NCBI GenBank assembly: GCA_024919195.1
Contig: CP103436.1
Location: 496,001 to 560,000 of the forward strand
From: Methylophilaceae bacterium LSUCC0717
GTDB taxonomy: Bacteria > Pseudomonadota > Gammaproteobacteria > Burkholderiales > Methylophilaceae
Direction: 5' to 3'
Length of the DNA stretch: 64,000 bases
The notes below the pieces were generated by a model that saw only the letters and a list, made by a program, of their open reading frames with translations, was not told the DNA's origin and did no database searches. Shown piece after piece: positions 1 through 9,253 of the stretch; positions within the stretch are counted from its first letter, which is position 1; every line of letters begins with the position of its first letter. The translations under genes and the position numbers were made by a program.

Positions 1-654
1 TGTATTAAGGAGCAGGGCATTAACAATGTCATCTTCTCATCCAGTGCCACGGTGTACGGCGACCCAGAGTATTTGCCCATTGATGAAGATCACCCGGTTC
101 AACCCTTTAACCCATACGGTGAAACCAAAGCTCAGGTTGAACAACTTTTTTTACAAGATGATTACTTTAAAACAGCTTCAGTCAAGCTATTGCGATACTT
201 TAATCCGGTGGGTTCTTATAAAGGCATTGTTGGTGAAAAACCCAACGGCGTGCCTAATAATTTGATGCCATATATTTTAGGAGTGGCTCGAGGAGATTAT
301 GATCACCTTAATATCCATGGGGATGATTATGAGACTGAAGACGGGACTGGGGTGAGGGATTATATCCATGTGATGGATTTGATTGAGGCACATTGGAGTG
401 CGTTAATGAATGATAATCCAAGTTGTGAAATTTATAATGTGGGTTGTGGCAAAGGATTTTCTGTGAAAGAAATGGTGAAGGCTTTTGAAGAAGTTAATCA
501 AGTGAATATTTCGTATCAAATTCAACCTCGACGTGATGGGGATATCGCCAGCTGTTATGCTAAGGTGGATAAAATAAAAAATCATTTAAATTGGTCTGCA
601 CAGTTAACATTAGAAGATATGTGTCGTGATGCGTGGAGAGTTGAAGTCAAATGA
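1..654 (+). CDS. galE: UDP-glucose 4-epimerase, N-terminus outside window
   Basis: The enzyme interconverts UDP-glucose and UDP-galactose, supplying galactose units for the glycan locus downstream. The reading frame is open from base 1, so the first roughly 120 residues, including the Rossmann glycine motif, lie outside the window. Visible are the FSSSATVYGDP strand and the catalytic YxxxK (NPYGETK). The RYFNPVGSY segment and the VRDYIHVMDL segment are both characteristic of GalE rather than of general epimerases. The 217 visible residues match the C-terminal two thirds of a normal protein of about 338 residues. The stop overlaps the next start as ATGA, so the two are translationally linked. 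The family assignment is firm. Confidence 0.93.
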   Translation, partial: CIKEQGINNVIFSSSATVYGDPEYLPIDEDHPVQPFNPYGETKAQVEQLFLQDDYFKTASVKLLRYFNPVGSYKGIVGEKPNGVPNNLMPYILGVARGDYDHLNIHGDDYETEDGTGVRDYIHVMDLIEAHWSALMNDNPSCEIYNVGCGKGFSVKEMVKAFEEVNQVNISYQIQPRRDGDIASCYAKVDKIKNHLNWSAQLTLEDMCRDAWRVEVK

Positions 655-2075
655 AATTTTTGGATTTAATAAAAAATAAACTTTCATTTTTGCCCGGGAT
701 GTGGATATTACTATTTATTGTTGCTGCTTGGTCCATATTAAATCAAGGAGGTTCAATTAACAGGGATGGTCTAGGCTATCTCGAGCAAGCAACTTATTTT
801 ATCAATGGTGAATGGAAGGAAGGATTTTTATTTTATCCATGGCCATTTTTTAGCTTGTTATTAACTATATTATATTTTTTTACTCATTTACCTCTGCAAA
901 TTTTAGCTCATATAATCTGCCTAATTTTATTTGGTATAGCGGTATATTATTTTCTAAGAATATTACAGTTTATTACAAGAGATAGAGATTCAGTATTTTA
1001 TGGTGGTTTAATTTTAATTTCCTCAATTCCAATAATGGATGACTATGTTGGAATGATTTTAAGAGATCATGGTTTATGGGCTGCGTGCATGGCAGGTACA
1101 TATTTTTACATTATTGATCAAAAAAATCCTACATTACATAACTCATTAAAATGGCAATTTAGTTTTTTTATTGGCGGCTTTTTCAGACCTGAGTCATTCA
1201 TATTCTTAATATTATTACCTCTATGGCATTTTGTAAGCATCAATAAAAAAAACTTATCGATTTTTTTAATTAATTATTTGCTATTAATTTCAATCTTTAT
1301 TGTTTTCTCTCTTTTTGTTATGTTCTCAGATAATGCTTTTGAATTAATTACTAACTCTAGGCTATCTGAAATAATTTATAGACCAGTAACTATTATAGAA
1401 AAACTTTTTAGCCCCATCCCAATAATATCCGAAGATCCAATGCTTAAGATTTTAATTGATAGTCACAAGATATTCATTAGTGTGGTAACCATGTTCTCTA
1501 TAATATTTATTAAATGGTTTTATGCTGTGGGGTATTTAAATTCTTTTATATTTTTATATGGATTATCAATTAAAAAAATAAAGCTCAATCCTGAAATTTA
1601 TAAAAATATTATATTTTTCTTGTTGCTTAGTTTTTTTATTGTTTCTGTAAACACTTACTATGTTTATGTATTATCTAATAGGTATTGGGTTTTTCATCTT
1701 TGGTGGATTTTTTTAATAGTTGTTCCAATTTTTATAAACTTAATTCGTGATGAAGAGACAAGTGGTAAGGTAAGATTTCTAATTTGGGCTGGCATATTTG
1801 TCAGTTTTTTTAATATCATATTCGATAAGGGAGATGATCTTGAAATGATAGTTGCAAATTATGTCAAAACAAATCTAAAAGAATCAGTTGATTTTGGTGA
1901 CTTTGAAAGAATTTCTTATTATATAAATTATGACCCATTTACCTTTAAAGATTATCATCAAATTCAGGACCATAAATACAAGCTGATTAAATCAGAACAA
2001 ATGCTAGATGAACTTAATATTATAAAAAAATTTCCAGAAGATAATCCAAAATTTATATTAATTTCTAATGATTGA
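651..2075 (+). CDS. Polytopic GT-C-like glycosyltransferase, function unknown
   Basis: A 474-residue membrane protein with about ten hydrophobic segments and a short soluble C-terminal tail. An early acidic segment (NRDGLGYLEQATYFINGEW) lies after the first membrane span, where GT-C transferases (ArnT/PMT-like) carry their catalytic Asp. A late LSNRYWVFHLWW segment resembles the arginine-containing loop before the last spans of that class. These are fold-level resemblances only; neither sugar nor acceptor can be named. The ATG overlaps the galE stop, and the gene ends 8 bases inside the next one. An alternative is a polysaccharide polymerase (Wzy), which is also polytopic and poorly conserved. 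Confidence 0.55.
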   Translation: MKFLDLIKNKLSFLPGMWILLFIVAAWSILNQGGSINRDGLGYLEQATYFINGEWKEGFLFYPWPFFSLLLTILYFFTHLPLQILAHIICLILFGIAVYYFLRILQFITRDRDSVFYGGLILISSIPIMDDYVGMILRDHGLWAACMAGTYFYIIDQKNPTLHNSLKWQFSFFIGGFFRPESFIFLILLPLWHFVSINKKNLSIFLINYLLLISIFIVFSLFVMFSDNAFELITNSRLSEIIYRPVTIIEKLFSPIPIISEDPMLKILIDSHKIFISVVTMFSIIFIKWFYAVGYLNSFIFLYGLSIKKIKLNPEIYKNIIFFLLLSFFIVSVNTYYVYVLSNRYWVFHLWWIFLIVVPIFINLIRDEETSGKVRFLIWAGIFVSFFNIIFDKGDDLEMIVANYVKTNLKESVDFGDFERISYYINYDPFTFKDYHQIQDHKYKLIKSEQMLDELNIIKKFPEDNPKFILISND

Positions 2076-3126
2076 TCATTTTTTTGAAGTTTTAAATTTA
2101 GTCTCCATTGGTCTGGTGGGGTTATTTTTTTTATTTTTTTGCATCACTTTGTTTTGGAAAAAGATTTATACCTCACTGTCTCTTAAGGCGTACCACTCAA
2201 AACAAAGGCTACACCAAGATGAAGTTCCACGAATTGGTGGTTTGATCATCTATGTATTTTTGATAATAACAGTTTTTGTTGCATTTGACTCTGAACTTTT
2301 AAACATCATTTTAATGTCAGCGATACCCATCATCTTGATTGGAGCAAAAGAAGATCTGTTTCACAATACAAGCCCTAGGTTGAGATTGATCTTTATGATT
2401 GTAAGCGCTTCTTTATTTATTTATTTGCTCCCAACTAGCTTACCTGAGATCGACTTTCCATTACTCAATCAAGTTTTATCATTTCCTATCTTAAAAGAAA
2501 TTTTCTTTATCTTTTCAATAATAGTGATTATTAATGGTAACAACCTAATTGACGGCGTGAATGGTAATATGGCTTTAACTAATATTGTTCAACTATTTGT
2601 TCTTGCTTTTTTAGCTTTAACTGTAAATGATGGTCATCTGGCTGAGATATGTTTAATTTTCATGTTACCGCTTATTATTTTTTTAATGTTTAATTTTCCT
2701 TTTGGAAAAATTTTTAGTGGTGATGCAGGTGCTTATTTTTATGGGTTTGCAGTAAGTGGAACTGTCATTTATTTATTCGGGAAGCATGATCAGTTATTAT
2801 CATGGACTGCTGTTTTAATTTTAGTTTACCCCTCAATAGAATTATTATTTTCCTTTGTAAGGAAGAAGATATTTGAAAATAATAGTCCATTTAAACCTGA
2901 TGCTAAGCACCTGCACTCATTAATATTTAGAAGTTTTAGTAAAAGGTTAAAGTTAAGAAATAATAGCTTTGTTACAGTATTGCTTCTTCCCTTTATATTA
3001 GCACCTGTTTTAATAAAATTTTTTTACAATAATATTTTTTCGATTGCAGTTACTCTAATTACTTTTTCACTTATTTATGTCACCATGTATATATATCTAA
3101 AGAGTCTTTCAGTTGATAATGTGTAA
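2068..3126 (+). CDS. WecA/MraY-type undecaprenyl-phosphate sugar-1-phosphate transferase
   Basis: A polytopic inner-membrane enzyme of 352 residues that should start glycan assembly by moving a sugar phosphate from a UDP-sugar onto undecaprenyl phosphate. Family motifs are present: NGNNLIDGVNG around residue 155 is the conserved cytoplasmic Asn/Asp loop, and FSGDAGAYFYGF around residue 215 is the GDxG nucleotide loop. PDAKHLHSLIFR near residue 275 matches the histidine motif that distinguishes WecA/TagO-type proteins. The order of the motifs and the length are normal for the family. The exact sugar (GlcNAc, GalNAc, FucNAc or QuiNAc derivative) cannot be read from the sequence. It sits between the GT-C gene and rfbC with overlaps on both sides. 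Confidence 0.85.
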   Translation: MIDHFFEVLNLVSIGLVGLFFLFFCITLFWKKIYTSLSLKAYHSKQRLHQDEVPRIGGLIIYVFLIITVFVAFDSELLNIILMSAIPIILIGAKEDLFHNTSPRLRLIFMIVSASLFIYLLPTSLPEIDFPLLNQVLSFPILKEIFFIFSIIVIINGNNLIDGVNGNMALTNIVQLFVLAFLALTVNDGHLAEICLIFMLPLIIFLMFNFPFGKIFSGDAGAYFYGFAVSGTVIYLFGKHDQLLSWTAVLILVYPSIELLFSFVRKKIFENNSPFKPDAKHLHSLIFRSFSKRLKLRNNSFVTVLLLPFILAPVLIKFFYNNIFSIAVTLITFSLIYVTMYIYLKSLSVDNV

Positions 3127-3676
3127 AAATTTTAAAAAATTTGATATTCCCGGTTTGATGCTATTTGAACCTAGCATATTCCATGATGAGCGCGGTTTCT
3201 TTTTTGAAGCTTTTAATCAGAAAAACTTTGAGCTGGCAATTGGGGAAAATGTGAGTTTTGTTCAAGATAACCAATCATTCTCAAAAAAAAATACCTTAAG
3301 AGGTCTACATTTACAGTTAGAGCCTTTTGCTCAAGGGAAGTTGGTCAGAGTTTTGTATGGTGAAATATTTGATGTAGCAATAGATTTGCGTAAGAATTCA
3401 CAAACTTTTGGAAAATATGCCTCAGTAATTATTTCTTCAGAAAATAAAAAGCAATTTTGGATTCCTTCTGGTTTTGCTCATGGCTTTTTAGTTTTATCTG
3501 ATTATGCTGAAGTATTTTATAAAACAACAGATTTTTACAATAAAGATTCTGAAAAAACTTTATTATGGTCAGATAATGATCTAGGTATTTCATGGCCAGG
3601 AAATAAAGATAATTTTATAATTTCTGACAAAGACCAAAGCGGCTCGGCCTTAAGATTGTTTAAAGAAGAATTGTAG
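3119..3676 (+). CDS. rfbC: dTDP-4-dehydrorhamnose 3,5-epimerase
   Basis: The cupin-fold epimerase converts dTDP-4-keto-6-deoxyglucose to dTDP-4-keto-rhamnose on the route to dTDP-L-rhamnose. Diagnostic segments are FEPSIFHDERGFFFEAF near the N-terminus, LRGLHLQ with the catalytic histidine, DVAIDLRKNSQTFGKY and IPSGFAHGFLVLSD. The product is 185 residues, the usual family length. I chose the ATG at 3119, which overlaps the preceding stop; an in-frame TTG at 3113 would add two residues. No rfbA, rfbB or rfbD is visible in the window, so those partners must be upstream of galE or elsewhere. Confidence 0.92.
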   Translation: MCKNFKKFDIPGLMLFEPSIFHDERGFFFEAFNQKNFELAIGENVSFVQDNQSFSKKNTLRGLHLQLEPFAQGKLVRVLYGEIFDVAIDLRKNSQTFGKYASVIISSENKKQFWIPSGFAHGFLVLSDYAEVFYKTTDFYNKDSEKTLLWSDNDLGISWPGNKDNFIISDKDQSGSALRLFKEEL

Positions 3677-3695
3677 ATTTTTATTAGGAATTTAA

Positions 3696-4088
3696 ATGAA
3701 TAATTATGACTCTATATCATCCCAAAATCGTCAATTTGGTTTTTTATTTGCTGTTATTTTTTTTCTTGCTTCTATATATATCTTCTTTAAAGTGCAACTT
3801 TTTGCATCTTTAATTTTATTTTTAATTTCTCAAGTTTTTTTTGTTTTGACTCTTCTGAATTCTAGGATTCTAACAACTTTAAATAGATTATGGATTAAGC
3901 TCGGTATGTTTCTTGGGAGGTTTGTAAGTCCTATTATGTTAGGTATTATTTTTTTTGGGTTCATAACACCATTTGCTTTATTGTTAAGAATTTTTAATCG
4001 TGATGAATTAAATTTAAGAACCTATAAAAAAACTTATTGGCATAAAAGAAAATCCAATGATCACACATCTTTCGAAAATCAATTTTAA
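3696..4088 (+). CDS. SxtJ-like small membrane protein of carbamoylation cassette
   Basis: A 130-residue protein with three or four hydrophobic segments and a basic C-terminal tail. An AGGA ribosome-binding site precedes the ATG. Position and architecture match the SxtJ family, which is repeatedly found directly upstream of a tiny DUF5989 gene and a NodU/CmcH-type carbamoyltransferase; all of these follow here in that order. The stretch around residues 60-100 (LNRLWIKLGMFLGRFVSPIMLG) resembles the conserved family core. The molecular role is unknown. A reasonable inference is that it helps anchor or couple the carbamoyltransferase at the membrane. Confidence 0.7.
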   Translation: MNNYDSISSQNRQFGFLFAVIFFLASIYIFFKVQLFASLILFLISQVFFVLTLLNSRILTTLNRLWIKLGMFLGRFVSPIMLGIIFFGFITPFALLLRIFNRDELNLRTYKKTYWHKRKSNDHTSFENQF

Positions 4089-4094
4089 AAAATT

Positions 4095-4247
4095 ATGTTT
4101 CAGATTTTAAAAGAATTATTATTTTTTTTACGTGAGAGAAAAAAACTTTGGCTTGCACCAATAGTTTTAATTTTAATTTTTTTTGGATTTTTACTTTTAA
4201 TGGCCCAAGGTTCCGTTTTTGCACCTTTTATTTACACCCTTTTCTAA
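4095..4247 (+). CDS. DUF5989-like 50-residue membrane protein
   Basis: A short open frame of 50 codons between the SxtJ-like gene and the carbamoyltransferase. The protein begins MFQILKELLFFLRERKK, continues with one long hydrophobic span (LAPIVLILIFFGFLLLM), and ends AQGSVFAPFIYTLF. A basic FLRERKK-W segment, a single span and a terminal SxxAPFIYTLF are the signature of the DUF5989 family, which accompanies SxtJ-like proteins. The gene starts 6 bases after the preceding stop and ends 6 bases before the next start. It is easily lost by length cut-offs. Its biochemical function is unknown. Confidence 0.8.
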   Translation: MFQILKELLFFLRERKKLWLAPIVLILIFFGFLLLMAQGSVFAPFIYTLF

Positions 4248-4253
4248 AGTCAT

Positions 4254-6092
4254 ATGTATCTTTTAGGAATCTCAGCTTTTTATCATGATAGCGCCGCATG
4301 TCTGTTGAATAATGGTGATATAGTAGCTGCGGCTCAGGAGGAGAGATTCACTCGTAAGAAGCATGATGCAAGATTTCCAGTGAATGCAATAAAATATTGC
4401 CTAAAGGAAGCTAATATTTCTGCTGAAAAAATTGACTGCATTGTTTTTTATGAAAAACCTTTTTTAAAGTTCGAGCGTCTTCTTGAAACATATTTAGCTT
4501 TTGCCCCTAAGGGATTTTTTAACTTTGCTAAATCTATGCCTTTGTGGATTAAAGAAAAGTTATTCCAGAAATCAATAATTATTAAATCCCTAGAAAATAC
4601 ACTTAGTGAAAGTATCAAGTGGGGAGATCGTTTGCTTTTTTCAGAACATCACTTATCTCATGCGGCAAGTGCTTTCTTCCCATCTCCCTTCAAAAGTGCT
4701 GCTGTATTAACACTTGATGGTGTTGGTGAATGGACAACTTCATCGGTAGCTATTGGTGATCAGAATAATTTAAAAATTATGAAAGAGATGAAGTTTCCAC
4801 ATTCTATTGGATTGCTTTATTCAGCATTTACTTATTACCTGGGGTTTAAGGTTAATTCTGGTGAATATAAAGTAATGGGGCTAGCGCCCTATGGCAAACC
4901 TCGGTTTGCTAATAAAATTAAAAAAAATTTATTATCATTTTCGGATGACGGAAGCTTTAAGTTAAATATGAAATTTTTCAACTATGCTACCGGTTTGACA
5001 ATGACTAATAAAAAATTTGATCAATTGTTTGGCGGTTCACCAAGATTACCAGAATCTAAATTGACACAAAGAGAGATGGACCTTGCTGCATCAATTCAAA
5101 AAGTTACTGAAGAGATTGTTATAAAAATTGCTGAAAATGTTGCTAAAGAAACTAATCAAAAAAATCTTTGTTTAGCTGGAGGTGTTGCTCTTAATTGTGT
5201 TGCAAATGGAATACTGCTTCGAAAAAAAATTTTTAAAAATATATGGATACAACCAGCTGCTGGGGATGCGGGTGGTGCGCTTGGAGCAGCCCTTGCTGCA
5301 TGGCACTTGCATTTCAAAAAAGAGAGAGTTGTGTTCTCAAATCGTGACAAAATGATGGGTTCATATTTAGGACCTCATTTTACAAATACTCATATCAAGG
5401 AAGATCTAATTTCTTGTGGCGCTACTTTTAAAAAACTATCTGATATTGATTTAGTTAATGAAACAACAAAAGCATTAATTAATCAAAAGGCAATAGGGTG
5501 GATGCAAGGAAGAATGGAGTTTGGTCCAAGAGCTTTAGGAGGTAGAAGCATTATTGCCGATCCTCGTTCCCCAATAATGCAAAAACAACTTAACTTAAAA
5601 GTTAAATATCGTGAAAGTTTTCGTCCTTTTGCCCCAAGTGTATTATACGAAGATGTCGCTGATTGGTTTTACCATAACACTTGCAGTCCTTATATGTTAC
5701 ATGTTGCTTTTATTAAAGAGAATAAACGAACAAAACTTACTAAAAAAGAACTGGGTTTTTCAGGTATCGATAGCCTTAATGTAGCACGCTCTGTAGTACC
5801 TGCTATAACTCATGTCGATTACTCTGCCCGCATTCAAACTGTTCATAAAGATACCAATCCTCTTTATCATAGAGTTATCTCACAATTTAAAAAACAAACC
5901 GGTTGCCCAATTATTGTGAATACTTCATTTAATGTTCGGGGAGAGCCAATAGTATGTTCTCCAACAGATGCTTATAAATGTTTTATGAATACTGAATTAG
6001 ATATTTTGATTATTGGTAATTTTATTTTATATAAAGATCAACAAGATTGTTATGAAAAGAAACCTTACCATGAGGAATATGAACTGGACTAA
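4254..6092 (+). CDS. NodU/CmcH-family carbamoyltransferase
   Basis: A 612-residue O-carbamoyltransferase expected to move a carbamoyl group from carbamoyl phosphate to a sugar hydroxyl, with an adenylate intermediate. The N-terminal Kae1-like domain opens with GISAFYHDSAACLL and carries EHHLSHAASAFFPSPF near residue 130, with the metal-binding histidines, followed by LTLDGVGEW and EYKVMGLAPYGKP. The C-terminal carbamoyltransferase domain carries GRMEFGPRALGGRSI and VNTSFNVRGEPIV. All family landmarks are present and the length is typical. The setting in a glycan locus points to a carbamoylated sugar residue rather than an antibiotic. Confidence 0.9.
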   Translation: MYLLGISAFYHDSAACLLNNGDIVAAAQEERFTRKKHDARFPVNAIKYCLKEANISAEKIDCIVFYEKPFLKFERLLETYLAFAPKGFFNFAKSMPLWIKEKLFQKSIIIKSLENTLSESIKWGDRLLFSEHHLSHAASAFFPSPFKSAAVLTLDGVGEWTTSSVAIGDQNNLKIMKEMKFPHSIGLLYSAFTYYLGFKVNSGEYKVMGLAPYGKPRFANKIKKNLLSFSDDGSFKLNMKFFNYATGLTMTNKKFDQLFGGSPRLPESKLTQREMDLAASIQKVTEEIVIKIAENVAKETNQKNLCLAGGVALNCVANGILLRKKIFKNIWIQPAAGDAGGALGAALAAWHLHFKKERVVFSNRDKMMGSYLGPHFTNTHIKEDLISCGATFKKLSDIDLVNETTKALINQKAIGWMQGRMEFGPRALGGRSIIADPRSPIMQKQLNLKVKYRESFRPFAPSVLYEDVADWFYHNTCSPYMLHVAFIKENKRTKLTKKELGFSGIDSLNVARSVVPAITHVDYSARIQTVHKDTNPLYHRVISQFKKQTGCPIIVNTSFNVRGEPIVCSPTDAYKCFMNTELDILIIGNFILYKDQQDCYEKKPYHEEYELD

Positions 6093-7086
6093 AATTATTG
6101 GATATATGTTAATCGGGGTTTTATTTTACAGTTTCATAGCTTTTTTTATTTCAATATCACCGATTTTTTTTAATCTTATAGGTGTAGGTTTTTCAAATAA
6201 TTTTATAATTGACCAACAACGTCATTATTACAAAAAAGCACCAATGAGATCTATTTTTCAAGGTGATGCCGGATGTGCTCAGGCTGATAAAGTCTTGGGA
6301 TACAAATTCAAATACGGGGATTGCAATTTTAAAAATTTTGAATTTGATACTTTATTAAAGTTTGATGAAAATGGAGCATTGGTTAATAGGGATTTAAAAT
6401 TAATTAGCCAATCAGATGTTATTGTTGTTGGTGATTCTCATGCTATGGGGTGGGGTGTCGATTTCAATCAAACATTTTCATATTTGCTAAATAATTTAGG
6501 TTACAACGTCAGTAATTTATCTATGTCGAGTTACGGAACAGAACAAGAAATTTTGTCGGCCATTAATAGTAAAAAATTTCTATCTGCAGATGCAGTTGTT
6601 ATCCAATATTGTGAAAATGATATATCAAAAAATAAGAAAAAAATTGATGATTATGTAATTCAGGAATTTGATTATTATTCTGAAATTGAAAAACGTGAAT
6701 TAAATTTTATTAAAAAAATACAAAACGCAGCAAGATTTTATTTTAATGAATGGAATCTCGCTAGTTTTTTTGGCTTTCCGATTCATTTTTTAAAGTCTTT
6801 TTATAAAAAACCACATACTTACTCTACAGACGCGGCAGAACATAAAAAGTACATCAAGGAGATTTTGAGTAGATATGATTTACTAAATGATAAAAATATA
6901 ATTATTTTCTATTCAAATGCGCATGGTAAAAAATTCATTAACTGGAACGAGGTATATGGAAACATCAAATTTGTTGATTTAAATTTAGATCAAAATCATT
7001 ATTTTCAAATTGATGACCATCTTAATAAGGAAGGGCATAAATATATCTCTTTTCAGATACATGAGTTATTATCTAACTTGCGATGA
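6052..7086 (+). CDS. Membrane-anchored SGNH/GDSL-family hydrolase
   Basis: About 344 residues with one N-terminal membrane segment, so the hydrolase domain is probably periplasmic. Block I is VVGDSHAMGWGVDF with the nucleophilic serine, a later QYCENDIS matches the Asn block, and DDHLNKEGHKYIS near the C-terminus supplies the Asp-x-x-His pair. Such enzymes next to carbamoyltransferases in glycan loci usually act on O-acyl groups of the polysaccharide, as esterase or transferase. The gene overlaps the carbamoyltransferase. The ATG codons at 6052, 6070 and 6079 are all possible starts; the last has GAGG just before it. Substrate unknown. Confidence 0.75.
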   Translation: MKRNLTMRNMNWTKIIGYMLIGVLFYSFIAFFISISPIFFNLIGVGFSNNFIIDQQRHYYKKAPMRSIFQGDAGCAQADKVLGYKFKYGDCNFKNFEFDTLLKFDENGALVNRDLKLISQSDVIVVGDSHAMGWGVDFNQTFSYLLNNLGYNVSNLSMSSYGTEQEILSAINSKKFLSADAVVIQYCENDISKNKKKIDDYVIQEFDYYSEIEKRELNFIKKIQNAARFYFNEWNLASFFGFPIHFLKSFYKKPHTYSTDAAEHKKYIKEILSRYDLLNDKNIIIFYSNAHGKKFINWNEVYGNIKFVDLNLDQNHYFQIDDHLNKEGHKYISFQIHELLSNLR

Positions 7087-7132
7087 ATATTGATAATTCC
7101 ATAAATAAATGTAAATATTTTTTTAAATTTTT

Positions 7133-8434
7133 ATGAAAAATTTCGCTGAATATATTTCAAACTTAAAAAAAAGAAAATTCAATGTTGCTATCATTGGCTT
7201 AGGTTATGTAGGCCTTCCTTTAGCTAAGCGTTTTTTAGATGAGAACTTTAAAGTTTATGGAATCGATGTTGATTCATCCAAGATAGATGATTTGCTGAAA
7301 GGAAGGCAGTATATAAAAAATATAAGCATTGATTCTATTAAGTCTAAAATTAATAAAAATTTTATAGTATCGACTAAATTTGAAAATATAAAAGATGCTG
7401 ATGCCATTATTATTACCGTTCCTACACCTTTAGATTCAAAAAAAGACCCTGACCTGTCTTTTATTAAATCAGCTTTATTGTCTATTAAACCTTTCTTAAA
7501 AAAAGGTCAGTTGTTATCTCTTGAGAGCACTACTTACCCAGGCACAACTCGTGAATTGATATTTCCTATTCTTAACGAGATCAATTTAAAGGTTGGCAAT
7601 GATTTTTTTGTAACCTTTTCACCAGAGCGAGAAGATCCAGGAAATAAAAATTTTCATACAAAAAACACACCAAAGTTAGTTGGTGGGGTGACTAAAAAAT
7701 GCGGAGATGTGGGTGAATTGCTATACCAACAAATAATCGATGAGGTTGTGAGAGTGTCCTCAGCAGATGTGGCTGAATTTGCAAAGATTCTTGAAAATGT
7801 CTATCGTTGTGTGAATATTTCTTTGATTAATGAATTAAAAGTTTTAGCTGACAAAATGAATCTCGATATGCATGAAATTGTTGATGCTGCAGGCACAAAG
7901 CCCTTTGGGTTTCAAAAATTCTACCCCGGACCAGGTCTTGGTGGTCATTGCATTCCTATTGATCCGTTTTATTTAAGTTATGCTGCAAAAAGACTGAATT
8001 ACCAAACAAAATTTGTTGAACTTGCCGGTGAGATTAATGATTCCATGCCCGAATTGGTTATTAATAAAGCTAACGTTGCTTTAAATTATTCAAAAAAAAG
8101 CATCAATGGATCAAAAATTTTGTTGTTAGGCGCTGCTTATAAAAAAAATATTGACGACCCAAGAGAGTCACCATTTTTTAAAATTTATGAAAAACTTAAT
8201 CATCTTGGAGCAAAATTGTTTTATCAAGATTCGTTTATACCTAACGTAAAAGTAATGAGTAAAACGATTAAAGCGATTAGCGAAAAAAAAATAAAATATG
8301 GGGAATATGATTTAGTTATACTTATTACTGATCATGATGATTTTGATTATAAGAATATTTTAAATCAATCCAAGTTAATCATTGATTGTCGTGGTAGATT
8401 CCCATTCAAAAACAAAAAGGTTTATCGGGCATAA
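7133..8434 (+). CDS. UDP-N-acetylhexosamine 6-dehydrogenase (WbpA/TviB/WecC type)
   Basis: A cytosolic NAD-dependent four-electron dehydrogenase of 433 residues. The Rossmann start is VAIIGLGYVGLPLAKRF, followed by ITVPTPLD and LESTTYPGTTRE. The central helix is NVYRCVNISLINEL, and the catalytic cysteine lies in GPGLGGHCIPIDPFYL. AAYKKNIDDPRESP lies in the C-terminal domain. The motif GGHCIPIDPFYL and the length separate this clade (UDP-GlcNAc or UDP-GalNAc 6-dehydrogenases) from the UDP-glucose dehydrogenase at 18431, where the loop reads GGYCLPKDTKQL. It would supply a HexNAcA precursor. WbpA-like and WecC-like activity cannot be separated by eye. Confidence 0.85.
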   Translation: MKNFAEYISNLKKRKFNVAIIGLGYVGLPLAKRFLDENFKVYGIDVDSSKIDDLLKGRQYIKNISIDSIKSKINKNFIVSTKFENIKDADAIIITVPTPLDSKKDPDLSFIKSALLSIKPFLKKGQLLSLESTTYPGTTRELIFPILNEINLKVGNDFFVTFSPEREDPGNKNFHTKNTPKLVGGVTKKCGDVGELLYQQIIDEVVRVSSADVAEFAKILENVYRCVNISLINELKVLADKMNLDMHEIVDAAGTKPFGFQKFYPGPGLGGHCIPIDPFYLSYAAKRLNYQTKFVELAGEINDSMPELVINKANVALNYSKKSINGSKILLLGAAYKKNIDDPRESPFFKIYEKLNHLGAKLFYQDSFIPNVKVMSKTIKAISEKKIKYGEYDLVILITDHDDFDYKNILNQSKLIIDCRGRFPFKNKKVYRA

Positions 8435-8449
8435 CCAGAGCCATCTTTT

Positions 8450-9250
8450 ATGAAATTTTTAGCTAGCTTCTTTTTAATCTTTAATGACATTTTTAAATCC
8501 CTAATTATCTATAAAATCTGGTCTAGAATTGCATTAAAAACAATGTTTATAAAATACAATCGTTCGAAATTAGGTTTTCTTTGGCCTTTTATAAATTCAT
8601 TTTTTTTTGCTATTGCCATTTCGGTTGTATTTTCAGAAATTCTTAATCAGGATTTTTCCACTTATGCCCCATACTTGATTGCTGGATTTATTACTTGGAA
8701 TTTCTTTAGCAGTATTATTGCTGAGCAAACCACAATTTTTACAGCAAATAGTTCTTTTTTAAAGGAGCTTAACTACAATTTATTTTTTTATATATTCAAG
8801 AAGAGCTATGAACTTTTATTTATATTTGTAATTAACATTTTAATTTTTATTTTTTTATCTATATGTTTTTTTAATCAATTAACATTTGATGTATTACTTT
8901 TGGTGATAAATATTCCACTAATTGTTTTTCTCAGTATATTTGTTGCTTACGTTTTTGCAGTAATCAATTGTTTCTTTAGAGATTTTGTCTTTGTCATGAA
9001 TAATATGATGCGTCTATTCTTTTTTATTACACCCATTCTTTGGCATGCCGAAAACTCCGACGGCATTCGAGCACATTTATCCATGTACAATCCTTTTTAT
9101 TATTTAATTAATTTAATTAGAGATCCATTACTATCTAATGATTTTAATGAGATTAACTATATTATCTATCTTTGTTTGTTAGTATTCTTTTATCTGTTGG
9201 CTGTAATTTTATTTAACAGGGTCAACAAAAAAATTGTGTTTTATGTTTAA
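8450..9250 (+). CDS. ABC-2 polysaccharide export permease (Wzm/KpsM type)
   Basis: A 266-residue integral membrane protein with six predicted spans. The N-terminal amphipathic segment containing KYNRSKLGFLWPFINSFFF is typical of polysaccharide ABC-2 permeases. The segments FFFITPILWHAE and YNPFYYLINLIRDPLL are the conserved late motifs of Wzm/TagG/KpsM proteins. The ATPase gene follows after 3 bases, so the two form an exporter for a lipid-linked glycan. The presence of a separate flippase at 29502 means the locus has two different export routes. Confidence 0.88.
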   Translation: MKFLASFFLIFNDIFKSLIIYKIWSRIALKTMFIKYNRSKLGFLWPFINSFFFAIAISVVFSEILNQDFSTYAPYLIAGFITWNFFSSIIAEQTTIFTANSSFLKELNYNLFFYIFKKSYELLFIFVINILIFIFLSICFFNQLTFDVLLLVINIPLIVFLSIFVAYVFAVINCFFRDFVFVMNNMMRLFFFITPILWHAENSDGIRAHLSMYNPFYYLINLIRDPLLSNDFNEINYIIYLCLLVFFYLLAVILFNRVNKKIVFYV

Positions 9251-9253
9251 ACC

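Noticed and set aside
5156-5350. Antisense open frame inside the carbamoyltransferase gene
   Set aside because: It lies fully inside a clearly coding gene and its protein has no recognisable feature. The many similar antisense frames in the core genes were rejected for the same reason.
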